Source of the DNA: Moringa oleifera
Taxonomy: Eukaryota; Streptophyta; Magnoliopsida; Brassicales; Moringaceae
Assembly: GCA_021397835.1 (NCBI GenBank)
Contig: JAJFZO010000566.1
Location: 9,420,001-9,484,000 of the forward strand
Reading direction: 5' to 3'
DNA length: 64,000 bases
In this document: one piece after another, positions 1 through 12,060 of the stretch
How the letters are laid out: the number at the start of each line of letters is the position of its first letter
How positions within the stretch are numbered: position 1 is the stretch's first letter
The notes under the pieces: model-generated
Told to the model about the DNA's origin: nothing
The model's database searches: none
What the model saw: only the letters and a program-made list of their open reading frames with translations
Program-made: the position numbers and the translations under genes

Positions 1-640
1 GAGCGGATGAAAAAGCAAAAAATAAAGAAGTAAGATAGTTGGTACACACTAGTGAATCTAATACATAGGTCGCTTTCATTTCCAACGGATTGGCGACAAA
101 AAGGCTGTTTAAGTTACTATTTATGCGCTTAACTCACTACGATAAGAAGTAAGGATCGCACTCCCTACTAGACTTGTCTAAAAGATGAAAAGATGGATGA
201 GCCACTCACTCCATCCAACTAAGCTTGGCCTTTACGTGGGCACCTTGCTAGCTGTGCCCCTTGCTTTGGTGCCAACATATATAAAGTAGTAGACCCCGGC
301 TCCTTTTAGCTTTATGTGGTGTGGCTCTTATAACTCTTAGTAGTTGTTATCTCCTTCTCTTTCCTTCTTCCTTATCCTTAGGGAATTGGATATAAAACCA
401 TGAGGAATAGGAGCATTCGTTAACAGAGATGGATTGGCTTCAGTTGACCTTCTTACTATAAGAATGCTTAAAAAAGTTTTAATTCCAATAAAGTTATGAC
501 CACTCTCAGAGGTAGTTGGGAGTAAAAGGAATAAGTTCTCAAAGCTAAGATCACCTGCTATTGGACTTCTTTCCTTGATGAGAAAGGATTAACAGGGAAA
601 GTAGCCTTGTTGATTAAAGTAAAGGACCAGGGTATAGCGC

Positions 641-641
<1 letters not shown>

Positions 642-671
<30 letters not shown>
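642..671. repeat. (TTA)n microsatellite
   Basis: About ten perfect TTA units in the mitochondrial-type block. No associated gene is visible. Confidence 0.9.
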
Positions 672-3600
672 GTGGGAATACTCACTTTTCCATATGGATA
701 TCAATGACTAAAGTCTCTTCCCATAGGGTAGGCTAAGCCCAAAAGAAGAAAAGGAGAGTTAGATCTATGAGTGAAGAGATATTATCTCATAGATGAAAGA
801 AAAGAGGTCACTTGTTTAAGTTAAGCAATCGTAAAGACTGAGAAGAGTTTACAGCGAAAGTTCTCTATCTATACGTAAAGCCAAAGAGAGTAGTGAGAGA
901 AGAGGAGTTAAATCCTATCTCAAGGCCTAGTAGGTCTATTCCTGCTATCATATTTACTTTTTTTGGAGAGGTTGAGTTGAAGAAGCTGTGATAGAACAAG
1001 CTTTTACAATATCAGTAGCTATTGAAACCCTATCTGTTGGAAGAAGGACTATTGGTAGTGGTTCATCTTATCTTATTAGTAGTGGTCAGTGGGTAGAAGA
1101 CTAGCTGTGGCTTTTAAGAGTGAACCGGGTCTTGGATTCAGCATTGGTTAGCCATGGCATTACATTCAAAAGGCACCTAAGCTAAGCCCTAAAATTTTCG
1201 TGCTTTACTTTTAATGTTTGGGTTTAGGAAGAGAAGCACTATTTAGCTTACGTTAGCTTAGATCCTCTTTGAGATGAAATGTAGAGAAGTCCTAATCAAA
1301 GGTGAAAATCTCCATCCAAGCAAAGTGGGAAAACCCAGGAAGATCTAACCAACAATCAGGTCCATACCCAGCTCTACGCTTTCAAAAAGAAAGCCCAGGC
1401 TCAAGGGCCTATCTCTGTCATATTGTCAAGCTAAAGAAAAGAGAATGCCTAGCCCTTACAATAAGCCTGCTTCACCTGCACTTCCTTTTGTACTTGACTC
1501 TTAATCTGCTCTGAAGGCAGCTAGTGACTCAAGCTCTTCTGCAGTGAAATCATTCTCAAGTAATTCAATGGTTCAGGTTAGGTTCAAATGGTATTTGGGG
1601 TATATTTCTTATTTGTTTTTCATGAATCTATTTCAGGTTTTCAACATATACATGGTCTTTTCTCTTTTAGTTGCTACTCCGGGGAAAGAAGTTTCATTGG
1701 GGAAGGTGGTATCTTCTAGTTGATCATTTAAGCTTTTAGCTTAAAGGACTGATCTTTGCTTGAACTTAGCCCGAGTAAGGCCTACTTAAGTAAAGATAAC
1801 TAGGGGTGAAGCCTTTATATGAAACCATTTCTTTCTCTCTGGGAAACATAGCCTACTTTCATACTTAAGGGTTGAGACTTTCCTTCTGATAGTAGTTCTT
1901 GGCACTAGGAAGAGTCTCTATAACCTATAGGGTAAGAAGCAATAGAGGAAATTCTCTATAACCTTGGCTCATTAAATATAGATAGAATTAGTCTGGTATA
2001 GCTGAAGAATGGTTTTTGAAAAGTGCTAGAAGTAAAAATTATTCCAACGCTTCAGCGGGCTTTTTCTTAATATACAAAAAGTCATCTTGTACAACCAAGT
2101 AGAAAAGCAACGAAGCAAAATTTTTGATATGGTATATAAAGAGAAATTTGACTTATTCGAAGAGGGGTTCGGCTCTTATAACCCTGATGTTGAGAATCAA
2201 AGTCGCTAAAGGCAAAAGAGATAAAGAAAGGATAATGAGGATGTTATGTGTGGTGACAAGCGTTTCCCTTTTTAAGCAAGCGTGGAAGGCATCTATCCTC
2301 ATTTTAACTGAGAAATGCACAAAGTTGAGGACTAAAAAAAGATAATTTTATACCATACCTTGTCTGGAGGCGAGAGATGAGCTCTAAAGAGAATCTAATG
2401 GAAGACGTTGAGAGAAAGTAGGAAAGCAAATAAATGGACATGACTAAAAACATCAACCACAAACTCTCATCATGCAGAGTGAAAAATAAGAAATGGATCC
2501 ACTAAAGGAATAGATGGTGGAAGCTACATATAGAGATAAAGTGGTAGGAAGCTCCTCAAAAAAGCAAGAGTTTTTACTAAAAAAATAAAAAAGATTTTGT
2601 CTGCTTTGTTCCCTTGAGACATCTACTCAATGAAGAAGCCCATTTGATATGTAAAGCCGATATGGAAACAAATACTGCTAGCCCTATTGTAAAGAATGGA
2701 TTCTCTGATCCTCAATGCCCAATCCAAGCAGTTCCTGTGCCTCATGCAAGAAGGTAAAACAATTGGGTAAATAGTGGTTTTTCCTTAGATGGGAATAGGT
2801 TACATCTCTAGGTGGTCATATTCTCTATGAGAACATTTGTAACTTAATTAAACAATCATCCTCAAAGGGAAAGTGTTTCCTTCTTTTATGTTGGTTCTTT
2901 CAGTAAAACAAAGTAGTGTGGGTAACTGCATCCTTACCAACCCGCTGTAAGAGTTACTAGCCAACTTACTGTACTCACCTTCGCATAAAGAGATTAAATA
3001 GCTTATTTTACTTTCACACACCTTAAGAGACTAGCCAATAAGTTAAGAGATCTAAGATATGCCTCTTAAAGAACCTAAGGCTCTAGTAAGAATATTCTCT
3101 TTTCACTCTTAACGCTGACATATAATAAGCATGAAGAAATTGATTTATTTTGTCTATAAGTAAGTCTTAACTGGTTTCTTTCTCTTTGAACTCTTAAATG
3201 AATTAAAGAAATTAATAAGACTATGACTGAAAGCTACTTTTTATGGACTTCTTTTCACTCTTAATCTTGACACCAATACTTTAATATCATAAAGAACACC
3301 CTTAAGTTTCTCCATAGGTCAAGATTAAACTATTTCTTTTACACTTACCCTTCCTTGGCATGGTAATAAAGGTAATAAGACTAGGCTTGTAGGTTTTCTT
3401 CGCCTGACCTATTAGTTGCATGTCTAAATCCACCTCAAAGAAAAAGAACACCATTTATGGAAGAACAAGTCTCACAGTCAAGTATTCCAGAATCTAGGTA
3501 AAATTAGCCGCTATAATCGATTCCTTGGGTTAGGAATAGGAAGACCTAATGGGAATAGGAAGACCCAAACATTACTGGCATAAAAGCATAATGAAATTAA

Positions 3601-6600
3601 TTTGAATCTCTAGTACTAATATATGGCAGAGATAGCCAACATAGGAAAACCTTCTATCATAGCCAATTGATTGGGTCCCTAAGAGATAGATAAGTATTTA
3701 GGATTTCATTGACTTCGTCTAATAGCGTGATGAATGAGTCAATTAGTGAAATTTAAGCGCTTTTTTAGTAGATTTGCCTTGATCAACCTTAAGATAAGAA
3801 CAAAGAAAAACAGTTGGTCAATGTCAATCGACAGGACAGTGAGCCAAATTTGTATTTTCAAACAATTCAATTAATAGAATGAAAAAGATCCCACCAAGCT
3901 CAACTTTAATTGAGAAGGTTTCAAAACTGGTTGCTCGAATTTGAAATTCCTAGGTCATAAGGAAGAATAAAATGCTAATCAAATAAAAGTTTCTTCCTCC
4001 AAACATAAAGCTAAAATCCAAGTAGGTTGTTTAAAAGAAAGTTGCCAGTATTACCCTTCAGTTGCCCAAAAATTTTAGAGTCAATCTAGCATTTCAACTA
4101 AGAGAATGCCTAGTCTTTCTCGCTTTTCTTTGCCATGCCTTTCATCGTGAACTACTAAACTGATTCCTCTTGTTGGCAAAGATAAATCTAGCATTTTGGC
4201 TTTCTTGAGTCCTGGCGACTTCTTTGTCAAGCACAAATTCTTCCTTTAGCTAATCAAATCCTTTAAGGGGTCTACTACGAAAAGCATTTGAGCAACATCG
4301 ATACCGACTAAGCATGTTGACTACCCAAAAGCATTTTCTCTATCTGAAAGCCTACCATTGACACTTCCTCAATGCAAGGGAAAGAGAGACATTATTCAAG
4401 CCATGCTACCATTCATTCCCAATCGACAAGAGATAAGACAAAGCCTATCTTTTCATTGATTCCTTTCTACCCCTTTACGTAGGTTCCTTCTCCTTTTCTT
4501 TTTTTTTTTTTTGGTCATAGTCAAGCAAGAGAAAAGTTATTCTTCTTAGTAGTTTTTCAAGTGAATGGAATGATTCTTCTTTTGAGGATGACATCACTAC
4601 TTGGATCCTCATCTCTTGAACCCGTTCGGGTAGCTACTTTAATGGCACCAACATCTCATATAGTCTAGATCGATTCCTTAAGAGCTTCTTCTCTAGCAGA
4701 TGATTTAGCCCATTTTATGTTTTCTCTTTCTTTTTCCTGGTAATAAGGCAAGGCCTTTCCTTATCACTAAGCTTTTCTTTATTCAGAATGAATTCATCAT
4801 AAAAGAAAGAGCTAGCGAACCACACTAATTCCATTCCAATTCTCTTGAATAGAATAGGATAGTTGCCATCAAGCTGCCATTTTATAGCTAGGGTAAGACC
4901 AATGCTATCAAGAAGAAGGAATAATAGCCTTTATCCCTTAAGCCTTGAGCTAAATCATTGACCTTGCACCTGGTTTGATTAAGACATTGCCGCATTTCAT
5001 TTCAAAAAGGATATAACTCTTTCTTTTCAGCTTACCCAAACTACTTGGCTCGGGTCAATTCACTCTTTCTTTATCCCAAGCAAATAGCCAAAAGAGCTAA
5101 TGAAATAGGACCTTTTTCTCTTATTTTGAAAACATTTACAGAGTAGTTATGACAAAAAGACTAACACCTCTAACATAAAAGCAAGCAAATACCTCCTCTT
5201 TGGTTTAGTGGCCTCCTTCCTTAAGAAGAGTCAAAGCAGAATCAAAATCTGACTTTCGAACGTGAGATTTTGCTTACAGAAATTTTCATTGAGTAGGGTA
5301 AGTCTCAGAAAGCATTCCATCGGCACACATCCCTTGTTTAACCGACACTCAACCCTTCTCTCTTTACTCTAAGAGCTAAGAAAACCTCTGTTCCTTCAAC
5401 AACATTTAGGCCTTTTTCTAATCCTACTGCCCTTCTCCCAATAGATGAAGAAAAAGCTATCGACTTGGCCTACTTTGACTATGCTATTCTTGCCATTTTG
5501 AAAGAAGAAGTAGTAGCCCCACTGAGGACAACAGATTCAATAGTTGGGGATCTTGCTAACAATGAAACTCTTAACCTTAAATCATATAACTAGGGATGTG
5601 CTCCTCTCCTCCCTTATGGCCATTAAAAGCATGGAAATTGCAGTTTCTTCTTTGGATTCGTTCAAAAGAGCATTTTCCTAATCTAATATCATGCCCTAAG
5701 TCTTAATCTCCTAATGCCCATATTCCAACAGCTAAATAATGGCATTTTTTTTTCCTGAAGCCTTCAATGATCGAATTCTTCCTCTTGAGTTCCTTCATTT
5801 AGAGTAGTGAATCTAATGAAAGCTGAAGACTAAGAAAACGGTACGAAAGTCGAGCCAATACTCAATCAGATAAAGCTAACCACCTCGCTTAATGTACCTT
5901 CCCTAGATCAGCCTTTCTTGCCTTCCCCCTCAACTGTAAGGCTCACTCACTTGGATATGGTCGAATTCTCATTCTAAGGTATCATCCTTTAAGCAATCAC
6001 CAGGCCACCTAAGACTCACAACTACACTGATCGAAGTGGCTCGCTCCAGTAAGATTTATTTCATGATCTGTGGGCCTACAACTATTGAATGATCATATCA
6101 AGACGGGAACCTTATCGTGATCTTTCTCTAAGTATGAAAGCAGTGGGTCCATATGTAAAAAGTATCCTCATTGGATACACCTTTGATACTGTTCCCTGTG
6201 AAAACATTTGTTGATCATGCCAATTTCTTTTTGCATAAAACTCATCTTTGACTCTAACATCTGACTCATTGTGCACCAAAGGTTTAATTTTGACCATCTT
6301 ACTTTCATTGTCCAGTTCAAACTTGGAGCATATGCTACCCCTCTAATTCATTAGTAGTACAAATTGAAAGATAGAGTCGGTTTACACATGCTTGAAAGTC
6401 TTTTTTTGACTCATATGAAGATCAAAGGCTTAGCTGGCTTGGGTTGCTATCTCGGCACATGTCAATCCTTATGTCCCTAGCGAATAAGTCAAGGCACTCT
6501 ATGTTGCTGCTTGCCTCTATCTTTCAGTCTACCAAGCAAGCTTATTTATTCTATGTTATTGATAAATCGGTATTTCCCCTAAACTGCTAGCTTTCATATG

Positions 6601-6979
6601 CCTCAGAACTTCTAACATTATTTTGTCTCTAAACAAAGTCCTTATAGCCATTATTTTGAAGATAAAAGTAGGGACAAGCGAACTATTATGACTACATACG
6701 CATTTACTATAGTGGCTTGGAAGCAAGCGACCTTGACCATCTTCTGAAGTTCTAAATAATCTACTGATCAGAGGCTATAGGGGTGGACTGTTCTGCATTC
6801 AGCCATGCCACAGTGACCATTAAAGCGATCTTTTTCTAGTCGTAGGACAAAATGTAGCAGCCCATTGCTTTGACTCTAAATAACCAGCCCAATAATAAGT
6901 TTAATTTCTCCATAACATAATGGGGTGAGGTTTCATGCGAGCCGAGTGATGTAGGCGCACAAGAGTACTTCATGCTAAA

Positions 6980-7600
6980 ACAATCTCTTTTCATTACGAA
7001 TGACATGCTTTGCTTGCTCCCTTCAGGTGTCCAAATAGCACTTTTATCCAAAGCGAATAAAAGGCTTGTTACGTAACAATAGAAAGCAAGGTAACATTTT
7101 ATGCCTACATGTTTAAATTTGAGGGTTAAAATCTCACTTGTTATATGGGATCTGATGTATCCAGCAAAGCAAAACAACGTTCCTTTCTTTTTGACAACAT
7201 CCTTCCACACTAGCGACAACTGAAGTACCATAATCCCATTCATCATTTTTGATCTATATATGCCAAAGCCCATAGCACTGGTGACATCTCCGGCATAAAT
7301 GATGTATGACTGATACAGGATTCTGTGAAAGAGGATTTGATTCTACAAATAGTTTAGTACAAATGAAGAAATTTAGAACAAAAGGATTGGAACACACTGA
7401 TAAAAAAGGAGAGAAAAACAAAGCAATGCCAAGAGTTCCATCAATTCTCTATTCATTAATAGATGAAGCTCATTTTTTATTATCTCGTGGTAAATGCAAT
7501 AATGGATAAGTCCTTTTACCTTTCGCAAATCACAAAAGCCCCAAGCATCTAAAGGAACAAAGCTTATTTTCTTTTTAGTTCCTTCATGAACAAAGTTCAA
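6980..7600 (-). pseudogene. ccmFN: ccmFN-like mitochondrial cytochrome c maturation pseudogene fragment
   Basis: CcmFN is a subunit of the mitochondrial heme lyase that attaches heme to c-type cytochromes in the inner membrane. On the minus strand an open stretch from 7273 keeps family words in order: YAGDV just upstream (about 7280), MGFG then RSKMMNGI, KKGTL, then SEILTLKFKHVG. Similarity fades near 6980; residues further downstream do not match. Upstream, about 7285-7385, another frame reads FVESNPLSQNPV, also family-like, so at least one frameshift separates them. The part from 7385 to 7600 is assigned more loosely. Against the family as I know it, many differences are transitions (for example Cys to Tyr, Ala to Val, Arg to Trp, Glu to Lys), as expected of a methylated nuclear copy. 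It is far shorter than a whole ccmFN and cannot be functional. Confidence 0.72.
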
Positions 7601-7620
7601 ACTAATGAATAATAACCATA

Positions 7621-8059
7621 AGTTGGTTCATTATTCTTGTGAATTAAAGTACTATTTTCACAAGAAGAGATCATTGTATCCTAATAGACATTCACCATCA
7701 ATCTAGTAACACTAACTGAAGAGTGACTATATCTTAAAGACATAAAGTCAAACTTTAGCCTCGGCCTAGCATAAGTACAGTGCTACATGTTGCATGTCAT
7801 TGTAAGTTTATTTCAGTTTATTATCCATCTAATTACTTGAAAAAAAAGTAATTTAAATATTATTTCAATTTGTTGATTTGTGTATTATTATATAACATAT
7901 AACATCATATGACTTAGGTGAATAAATTATGGAATAAGCTTCTCAAAACCAATTATATTAGTTTAACTTATGTGCCTTGATAGAATGATGTCCACTTATT
8001 ATATGTTTATTTTTAAATTTTTTGGTAATAATAATGAAGAAATTTCAGTAAAGATCTTG
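7621..8059. other. Intergenic, no gene seen
   Basis: Transition zone from mitochondrial-type DNA to AT-rich nuclear sequence. No ORF, RNA gene or repeat could be supported. Confidence 0.5.
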
Positions 8060-8550
8060 ATTATAGAAACCTTTAAGTAAAGATTATAGCCAAAAAATAG
8101 TAGCATAAGTTTAATAAGCAATTGAGCCAATTTATGAGCAAAAAAATTTGTCCTACATGAGTTGTGTTGGATTATACATTGGTCACATTGGGATACAAGG
8201 TGCTTGATATCTAAGCAAATACTTCCCCACTCATTATATGACTGTTGACTAAGTCAGCTTTCATCGATGGTTAATAGATTATCATTCTCCACTGTAACTT
8301 AATCTAGACCATGCCACACTATCAACTCTAAACCAATCATTATAGCCAGTATTTCATTATGCAGCAGCAAAAAAAATAATAATAATAAGAGATTAAGAGG
8401 CCGGGCACGTAACAAAACATGACCTTCAGTGTTTCTTGCAGCTACTCCTAACTTTGCACATCGAGTTCCAGTGATATATAACGCATCTACATTTAATTTC
8501 ATGACATCCTCTAGTGGAGCATAACACCGTATATCCCAAGTTGCTAGGAC
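8060..8550 (-). pseudogene. RNase H-like (RVT_3) domain fragment, plant LINE or LINE-derived
   Basis: The minus strand reads an RVT_3 RNase H-like domain of the kind found at the end of plant non-LTR retrotransposons and in related host genes. In order: a linker with ATWDIRCYAPLEDV (about 8503-8545), the first strand KLNVDAL with the catalytic Asp (8502 downward), RNTEGHVLL, a broken central part around HNEILAIMIGLEL (Glu kept), then after a stop at 8299 a VENDNLL segment (second Asp, about 8260-8295), then YNEWGSICLDIKHL and finally NFFAHKLAQL (about 8110). A further stop follows TIDES. No reverse transcriptase is visible upstream on the same strand, so this is either a truncated LINE tail or a dead solo gene. 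Domain identity is fairly sure; parent element is not. Confidence 0.7.
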
Positions 8551-10001
8551 CTATTGTTGATTCATCACTTGTAGGTCCTCTAGTAGACGTGTTGCATATA
8601 AAAGCAATACCCTCAAAGCTTGCAAACCACGTTAACCCATATGATACCAATTTTTAGTGATCATCACCACCTGTGAATATAACCCTTGGCCTATCATCAA
8701 TCGAAATCCATTCCATGTCCAAGTGAATTAAGGCTCAATCACAAGATGATGACCATATAGAATAAACTTACGCATTATAACCACCTCACGTCAGATTGAA
8801 TTGCACCAATCCTCTAATATGTTTTTTGAATTTTTTTTTTATCCATGGCAAGATAATTTATTTAAATAGAATATTTATTGTTAGATTGAGTGAATCAGTG
8901 GCTCCTTATCCACAGTAATACATGGACAACCCACAAGTTATAAACATTCAAGATATCATCATGTAAGGCTATGGCAAACACAGATAAAAATGGTTACACT
9001 TCTGAAAAAGGATATTAAGCATTCAGTTCACCATGATTTGATACAGTCATCCTAGTTAAAAGAGATATTCTCATTAAAGGGATCCAATAAGTAATTATCA
9101 ATATCAAACATAATTATGTATAATCAGGTGTTTAGCCCAGTCTATGTATCAACTAACTTTATTTTCAATATGATATCAAAGTAATACCAAATTTATATCT
9201 TAAAGTCCTCTTGTATTAAGATAAATAACACACATAGAAATTTAATCCTTGGACAAACATGCATGGTTAATTGTTCGTTAGCCTCTGGTCATTGTAGGCA
9301 TATTCTACCTAGCTTAATTGATATGTACAATCGATCACTTATGGTTTGATGGAATATCTAACTTACCTAATTAATCCTGATTAGTACAAAATGACAATCA
9401 TAATTTTTAATTCAAGTTTTTCACCTGCACATTAGCTAAACGACTAAGAATGCATATGATACGGCATGATAATTATATCTCATGTTTAATTTGTGAGATA
9501 TCCATTTTGGTACTCAACAATAAATAAAGAGAAAAAGGAAATTACATCCAATAAGGAGTGTCTTGCTACCTTAAATAGGGGAATATATCATAAGGCCCAA
9601 ATGACATGATTAATAAGTTGTACATGGTTGTAACGTAAATCTTGGAGATTCAAGTTCTACTTTGAAGATATTCAAACTAATCTTGCATATTATAACCCAA
9701 CCTAGCACCATGTTAAAGACTTAAAGCATTATATAACCCATTACTTGAGGATTTCCCTTTAATAGTCAAGAAAAATTGACAAATTATTAGACATACATGC
9801 CCATGGATCAATCTGGTGAATATTACTCTATAACTCTTAAGTTTAGATTCAAGTAACCATTAGATAACTTAGGTTATGGATAAATAATAATCCTAATTAC
9901 CATAAATATGACTTCAAGGTGAATATTCAAACACATTTAAAATTCCTTTATCATTTCAAGTAGTATTTAAATTACCTTACCATTGTAACCCTGGTCAATA
10001 A
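8551..10001. other. AT-rich intergenic, no gene seen
   Basis: AT-rich sequence with no supportable ORF. Its texture resembles the anonymous region at 18.2-29.15 kb, suggesting old transposon DNA, but no domain could be read. Confidence 0.45.
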
Positions 10002-10014
10002 CACTACAAAAAAA
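10002..10014 (+). repeat. CACTA left terminal sequence
   Basis: CACTA followed by an A-rich run is the standard terminal motif of plant En/Spm elements, where the transposase cuts. The matching right terminus is not found in the window. Confidence 0.7.
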
Positions 10015-10299
10015 TTTAAAAAATAATGACACAATATAGCGAAAGACAAAATCAATCACTAAATGGTGACAAAAGCAATAAATTTGTTACAAAATAAAAA
10101 TGTTAACATAGTGATAGAATAATGATAGATTAGTAGCACACATTAGCGACAGACACTATCTTCATTGTTAAATTTATTTTTTAATTAATTTTATATTAAT
10201 TTTTAATCAACTTGAAAATAGATTAGTTACCAAATTTTTATCGGTTGCTAATCAAAGATCTAACAACTCCTAGGCTTCGGTCGCTACGCAGACAACGCA

Positions 10300-11560
10300 G
10301 CCTAGTGACCACCCCATGGGCAATCGCGAACATTGTAAGCTTAGCCTTTGGAGGAAGCCATGGTAGCAAACTTACTTGTTACCTTCGAAAGGCAGCAATG
10401 GCTACTAGCTTGCGGCCTTCAAAGGCAGCCATGCATGGCCACTACATAAGCAAGTTGGCCACCTGTAAAAGTGCCTTTGCATGGCCATCGAGGTAGCAAG
10501 CTGGTCGCGAGCTTGTTGCCTTCGAAGGTAGCCATGCATGGGTGCCATAAAAGCAAGCTGGTCATCTTGAAGGCAACCATGCATGGCCTCTGCAGAAGCA
10601 AGCTGGCCGCCTTGAAGCCAGTCATGCATGGCCTCTGCAAAAGTAAGCTGGCTACCTTCATGCATGGCCTCCGCAGAAGTAAGTTAGCCACCTTAAAGGC
10701 AGACATGCATGAACTTGCTACCTTTGAAGGTAGTCAAGCATGGCCTTTGCAGAAGCAAGCTGGCCGCCAGCTTGCTGCCTTCGAAAGTAACCATGCATGG
10801 CCATCACAGAAGCAAGCTAATGGCTAGCTTGCCACCTTCCAAGCCAACCATGCATTGGGGTTGGAGAAGCAAGCTAATAGCACAAGCAAGCTAGCTGCTA
10901 GCTTATTACATTCAAAGGCAGCCATGCATGGCCGTGAGCTTGCTACCTTCGAAGGTAGCCATGCATGGGCGCTGCTATGGTAGCCATGGCCTTCAAAGTT
11001 GGCTATGATGGTCGAGAAAGAGGCAGCTATGGTCGCCTATAAAGGCAGCCATGGCCTTCGTAGGTGGCACCCATGACCACTAAAGTAGCGGTGGCCTTTC
11101 AAGGCAGCTGCCATGCTGCGAAAGAGGCAGCCATGGCCTTTGAAGGTGATAGCCATGGCTTTGAAGACTACCATGGTCACCCACGAAGGCAGCCATGGCC
11201 TTCTAAGGTGGTAGCCATGATAATCAAGGAGATAGCCATGGCGATGAAGGCAACCATGAGTGCCCCGAATGCCTCCATGCATGGCTGCGAAGGTAGCTAT
11301 GGCTGCCACAAAAACCTCCATGCATGGCTATGAAAGTAACCATGCCCAATGCGAAAGCATCCATGCATGGTTATGAAGGCAGCAATGGTCGTGCACGAAG
11401 GCAGCCGTGGCCTTCAAAGGTTGCCTTCGAAGGTGGTGACCATGGCTATTGCGAAAGCATCCATGCATGGCTGCGAAGTCAGCCATGACCACTCATAAAG
11501 GTAGCCATGGCCTAGAAGGTTATAGGCATGGTTGCGAAGGCAGTAATGCCTTCTCTTGGT
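10300..11560. repeat. GC-rich minisatellite (~45-bp units) dense in CATGCATG
   Basis: An island of higher GC inside copy A. In the left half units of about 45 bp recur (successive gcaagctgg or gtaagctgg words at 10,553, 10,598 and 10,643), each with a central palindrome ccatgcatgg. The right half is more degenerate, with shorter repeats built on gaaggcagccatgg. CATGCATG occurs about 13 times (for example 10,428, 10,531, 10,576, 10,621, 10,790, 10,922, 11,275, 11,320, 11,361, 11,460). Short ORFs on both strands are by-products of the periodicity. CATGCATG is the core of the plant RY element bound by B3 proteins; whether it is used here is unknown. Confidence 0.85.
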
Positions 11561-11689
11561 TTTACTTTAATGACTATCAAGGGAACGACGAACTTGACTT
11601 CGGTCACTGAATTTCACTTCTAGCGACCTCCACTTACTTTCGTCACTAAGTGATTATAAATTAACACCCTAATTTTTTTTCCTTTCGTG

Positions 11690-12060
11690 TGAGCACTATT
11701 TCCTTTTCCCCTATTTCTATTGTTATCTTTCCATCGGTCTTGCTAATCTTTTTTCCTTTCGCCCACACCTTTTCCTCATTTCTCTTATTGTCTCTGCATC
11801 TGTCTATATACAAGTTTCTCAATTTTGCATTTCGCCCTCGAGTGCCACTCTCTTTCCCCCATTTATCTAGCTTTCTCATATCCATATGTCTATACCACTC
11901 TCTCCCTGCTCAACATCTTGCTTTGTGTCATTTTTTCTTTATTTTCTCTATTATGACCAATCATATTCTCTTTCACTACGTGAGATTTGCTCTCTTTACT
12001 TGATAACTTGTACACGTAATTGAAGAAATTTTTATTGATGATAATATTGATGATTGGAAA
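11690..12060 (+). other. CT-rich CACTA leader shared with copy B
   Basis: A pyrimidine-rich stretch followed by an AT-rich transition. Words such as attgtctctgcatctgtc, ctctccctgctcaacatctt and aatattatgattagattt recur with few changes in copy B at 60,095-60,390. In copy B this lies about 1.4 kb upstream of the transposase start, so it is probably 5' untranslated or first-intron sequence of the transposase gene. An open frame of 104 codons here is Phe/Leu/Ser-rich and not conserved, so I do not call it coding. Confidence 0.65.

Larger units (their letters stand above)
1..7620. other. Mitochondrial-type DNA block, probable NUMT
   Basis: This stretch differs in texture from the rest of the window: less AT-rich, with many purine/pyrimidine tracts and short unrelated ORFs, the look of plant mitochondrial intergenic DNA. 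Its right end carries a recognisable, broken ccmFN, a gene normally encoded in angiosperm mitochondria. No other mitochondrial gene, rRNA or tRNA could be recognised in the first 6.9 kb. The right boundary is placed by the change to AT-rich sequence around 7.6-7.85 kb and is approximate; the left boundary lies outside the window. A nuclear insertion is inferred because the right flank is nuclear transposon DNA and the gene is decayed. The organellar origin of 1-6.9 kb rests on composition and adjacency only. Confidence 0.55.

Noticed and set aside
1302..2345. Short ORFs of 70-73 codons in the mitochondrial-type block
   Set aside because: No recognisable domain and no similarity to mitochondrial genes that I can name.
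4600..4640. tRNA-like word near aacccgttcgggt
   Set aside because: A small hairpin only; no cloverleaf arms could be placed around it.
7306..7509. 67-codon plus-strand ORF
   Set aside because: Antisense to the minus-strand ccmFN reading that includes FVESNPLSQNPV; no match of its own.
10405..10827. Overlapping ORFs of 86-118 codons on both strands
   Set aside because: They arise from a 45-bp repeat, a multiple of three, so any open frame stays open. Compositions are repetitive and no family matches.
11689..12003. 104-codon ORF rich in Phe, Leu and Ser
   Set aside because: It lies in the CT-rich CACTA leader; the frame is not kept in the homologous stretch of copy B (ORFs at 59,996-60,323 there).
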